From positions 1-7,428 of the forward strand of contig JAGUXU010000130.1 of the NCBI GenBank assembly GCA_020061685.1: a DNA stretch of 7,428 nt, read 5' to 3'. The notes below the pieces were generated by a model. It made no database searches. It had not been told where the DNA came from and was given only the letters and a program-made list of their open reading frames with translations. Both the position numbers and the translations under genes were made by a program. Below, piece after piece: positions 6,166 through 7,428 of the stretch. Numbering within the stretch: position 1 is the first letter of the stretch; every line of letters starts with the position of its first letter. Source of the stretch: Candidatus Omnitrophota bacterium. GTDB taxonomy: Bacteria > Omnitrophota > Gorgyraeia > Pluralincolimonadales > Pluralincolimonadaceae.

Positions 6166-6715
6166 CCTCCGCCTCCTTTAGATCTATATCCGCTTCCGTA
6201 AATTCCGAGAGCTTCGGCAGTTCAGACAATGAACTTAACCCGAACCTCTCCAAAAATTCTTTTGTCGTCCCGTATAATATCGGCCTGCCCGGCGCGTCCT
6301 TCCTTCCCGTTACCCTTATCAATAACCTGTCAGATAATGTGTTCACGACGCCGTCGACATTGACCCCGCGTATATCCTCGATGTCCGCTCTGGTTATCGG
6401 CTGCCTGTATGCGATTATCGCCAGCGTCTCCAGTGCGGGTTTGGTCAATTTATCCTTGGATTTCGCCTTGTAAAACCTCTTCAGGTACTCGGCGAAGGCC
6501 GGTTCGGTGACCATCTGAAATCCTCCGGCCACCTCGTAGACCTTGAAACTCCTGCCCAGGGTCTCATATTCGGATTTCAATTCCAGTATGATCGCCCTGA
6601 TATCCTTGGAATCTATCTCGTCCAGGACCTCTTTTATCTGGTCTATGGCTATCGGCTTCTCGGAGGTGAACAAGAGCGCTTCAATGATGCGTTTGGCTTC
6701 AGCCCTGTCCATCAT
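6050..6715 (-). CDS. scpB: Segregation and condensation protein B
   Basis: ScpB dimers bind the kleisin ScpA and help the SMC ATPase compact and separate chromosomes. The 221 residues contain two winged-helix domains, at about 5-80 and 88-158. The second carries the family signature in two adjoining pieces, KPALETLAIIAYRQPIT (92-108) and RADIEDIRGVN (109-119). APGRPILYGTT (141-151) and FLERFGLSSLSELP (154-167) close the conserved core. Residues 170-221 form an acidic, Pro/Gly-rich tail that is probably disordered. From residue 184 on, this tail is read from the same DNA as the start of pheA in another frame. Two tandem ATGs (6715, 6712) can serve as start; the first shares ATGA with the scpA stop. 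The reading frame is intact to a TAA at 6050, and the core is complete without the tail. Identity is secure; the functional value of the tail is unknown. Confidence 0.95.
   Translation of the reverse strand: MMDRAEAKRIIEALLFTSEKPIAIDQIKEVLDEIDSKDIRAIILELKSEYETLGRSFKVYEVAGGFQMVTEPAFAEYLKRFYKAKSKDKLTKPALETLAIIAYRQPITRADIEDIRGVNVDGVVNTLSDRLLIRVTGRKDAPGRPILYGTTKEFLERFGLSSLSELPKLSEFTEADIDLKEAEDGTGTVAQEDRPAGLDDNTVAQPESPAEPSDRPGEGKE
6172..6179 (-). promoter_or_regulatory. Strong ribosome binding site of pheA inside scpB
   Basis: The minus strand reads AAAGGAGG, a near-complete complement of the 16S rRNA 3' end, 6 bases before the pheA ATG. It is embedded in scpB codons 179-182 (Leu-Lys-Glu-Ala). 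This site decides the pheA start at 6165 and shows that pheA is initiated within the still-translated scpB frame. Confidence 0.88.
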
Positions 6716-7428
6716 GTGTCGTATCCCTTTCGGACGACCTCTATCTCGCCGAATAGCTGCCGCTGCCTTACAAGGACCTCTTTTTGCCTTATCAGTTCCA
6801 GCAAGGCCAAAAATGTCGCGATCATCTCAAGTTTGCTCTTTGTCCTGCCGAATATCTCCCTGAAGTTCACCACCGGCTTCTCGGCCAGAAGAGCGATAAG
6901 ACCGTGGACTTTTTCCTCCACGGTAAACTCGTCCTTTACTACCTCAAGGAACGCCTCCTTTGAGACCGACTTTAATATCGTGGAGAAGGCGTTTATCAGG
7001 TCGAATATCGAGGCCTCAAAATACGGCCCCTCGCTCTGGTCTATATACTGGGCCTCATCCACCGCCCTCGGGAAGACAAGCGACCTCCTTGACTCCATAT
7101 CAGCCAACTCTCCCGCCGCTTCCTTGAATTTCTTATACTCTATGAGCCGGCGCACGAGTTCCGCGCGCGGGTCCTCTTCCTCTATCTCCTCGGGCGGCTG
7201 CTCGTCCGGCGGAAGCAGCATCCTTGATTTTATGTGCATGAGGGTCGCGGCCATTACGATGAACTCGCCGGCGATATTAAGGTCCAGCAGTTTCATATAC
7301 TCAAGGTACTGCAGGTATTGCTCGGTCACTTTCGCTATCGGGATATCGAAGATATCCGCTTCTTCCTTCTTTATCAGATATAATAACAGGTCGAGCGGCC
7401 CCTCAAAGACATCAAGTTTTACTTTATA
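6712..7428 (-). CDS. scpA: Segregation and condensation protein A (5' end beyond window)
   Basis: ScpA is the kleisin subunit that bridges the SMC heads and binds ScpB in bacterial condensin. Translation is open to the right edge; the 238 visible residues begin with YKVKLDVFEGPLDLLLYLIK, which is the standard ScpA N-terminal region, so only a few residues are missing. A GTG at 7329 is internal and not the start, because it would cut off this conserved helix. RAELVRRLIEYKKFKEAA (88-105) is the conserved middle, preceded by an acidic linker (EEIEEEDP, 80-87). A C-terminal winged helix spans about 168-233, ending in LFGEIEVVRKG. The stop TGA overlaps the scpB ATG by 4 bases, the usual arrangement for this pair. 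Nothing unusual is seen in the protein; an upstream partner gene lies outside the window. Confidence 0.95.
   Translation of the reverse strand, partial: YKVKLDVFEGPLDLLLYLIKKEEADIFDIPIAKVTEQYLQYLEYMKLLDLNIAGEFIVMAATLMHIKSRMLLPPDEQPPEEIEEEDPRAELVRRLIEYKKFKEAAGELADMESRRSLVFPRAVDEAQYIDQSEGPYFEASIFDLINAFSTILKSVSKEAFLEVVKDEFTVEEKVHGLIALLAEKPVVNFREIFGRTKSKLEMIATFLALLELIRQKEVLVRQRQLFGEIEVVRKGYDT
6901..6924. repeat. 8-bp inverted repeat inside scpA
   Basis: ACCGTGGA (6901-6908) and TCCACGGT (6917-6924) are perfect reverse complements separated by 8 bases. In the scpA transcript the loop would be GGAAAAAG. It lies in the coding region for the linker before the winged helix (around FTVEEKVHG), and the codons look ordinary. 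No U-tract follows on the minus strand. It may be a chance structure. Confidence 0.35.

Noticed and set aside
5140..6201. Long plus-strand open frame (353 codons) opposite pheA
   Set aside because: It mirrors pheA, whose three domains and ribosome site are unmistakable. The plus-strand product is Arg/His/Tyr/Leu-rich without motifs, as expected from an antisense frame.
6901..6924. Hairpin in scpA as a regulatory RNA element
   Set aside because: An 8-bp arm pair can occur by chance in several kilobases, it lies in normal coding sequence, and no U-tract or other signal accompanies it. It is kept only as a low-confidence repeat.
1..7428. Undescribed defence or mobile system
   Set aside because: Every reading frame of substance belongs to a known housekeeping family, with no integrase, transposase, toxin, CRISPR repeats or unexplained gap longer than 21 bases.

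Overview
The window is a gene-dense stretch of a bacterial chromosome. All nine genes lie on the minus strand and are read from high to low coordinates. In transcription order they are scpA (5' end cut by the right edge), scpB, pheA, hisC, a DAHP synthase gene (aroF-type), tyrA, cmk, plsC and rpsA (3' end cut by the left edge). Only about 43 bases are non-coding (3999, 795-815, 1479-1484, 5092-5106). Neighbouring genes overlap by 4, 4, 11 and 116 bases or sit 1-21 bases apart. No terminator and no convincing minus-strand promoter was seen, so this looks like the inside of one long operon.

Right part (6050-7428): scpA and scpB encode the kleisin and winged-helix partners of the bacterial SMC condensin. 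Middle (2153-6165): four aromatic amino acid genes. A type I-beta DAHP synthase opens the shikimate pathway. A bifunctional chorismate mutase/prephenate dehydratase makes phenylpyruvate, and a NAD-type prephenate dehydrogenase makes 4-hydroxyphenylpyruvate. A HisC-family aminotransferase could convert both keto acids to Phe and Tyr. The set therefore covers the first step and the terminal Phe/Tyr branches but none of the steps between. Left part (1-2156): cytidylate kinase, a 1-acylglycerol-3-phosphate acyltransferase and ribosomal protein S1.

The order pheA-hisC-(DAHP synthase)-tyrA-cmk-plsC-rpsA resembles the pheA-hisC-tyrA-aroA-cmk-rpsA 'supraoperon' of some Proteobacteria and the cmk-plsC-(ispH)-rpsA cluster of Firmicutes. 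Here aroA (EPSP synthase) is missing between tyrA and cmk, a DAHP synthase is present, and scpAB is fused on upstream. Moderate GC, frequent AUA isoleucine codons, tight packing, the Thermotoga-like DAHP synthase and a short GC-rich palindrome in the plsC tail suggest an uncultured lineage such as Omnitrophota (Omnitrophica). That assignment is an inference and was not tested.

No mobile element, CRISPR array, RNA gene or defence system was seen. The points most worth a second look are the palindromic repeat that encodes the PlsC C-terminus, the 116-base dual-coding overlap of scpB and pheA, and the rewired supraoperon.
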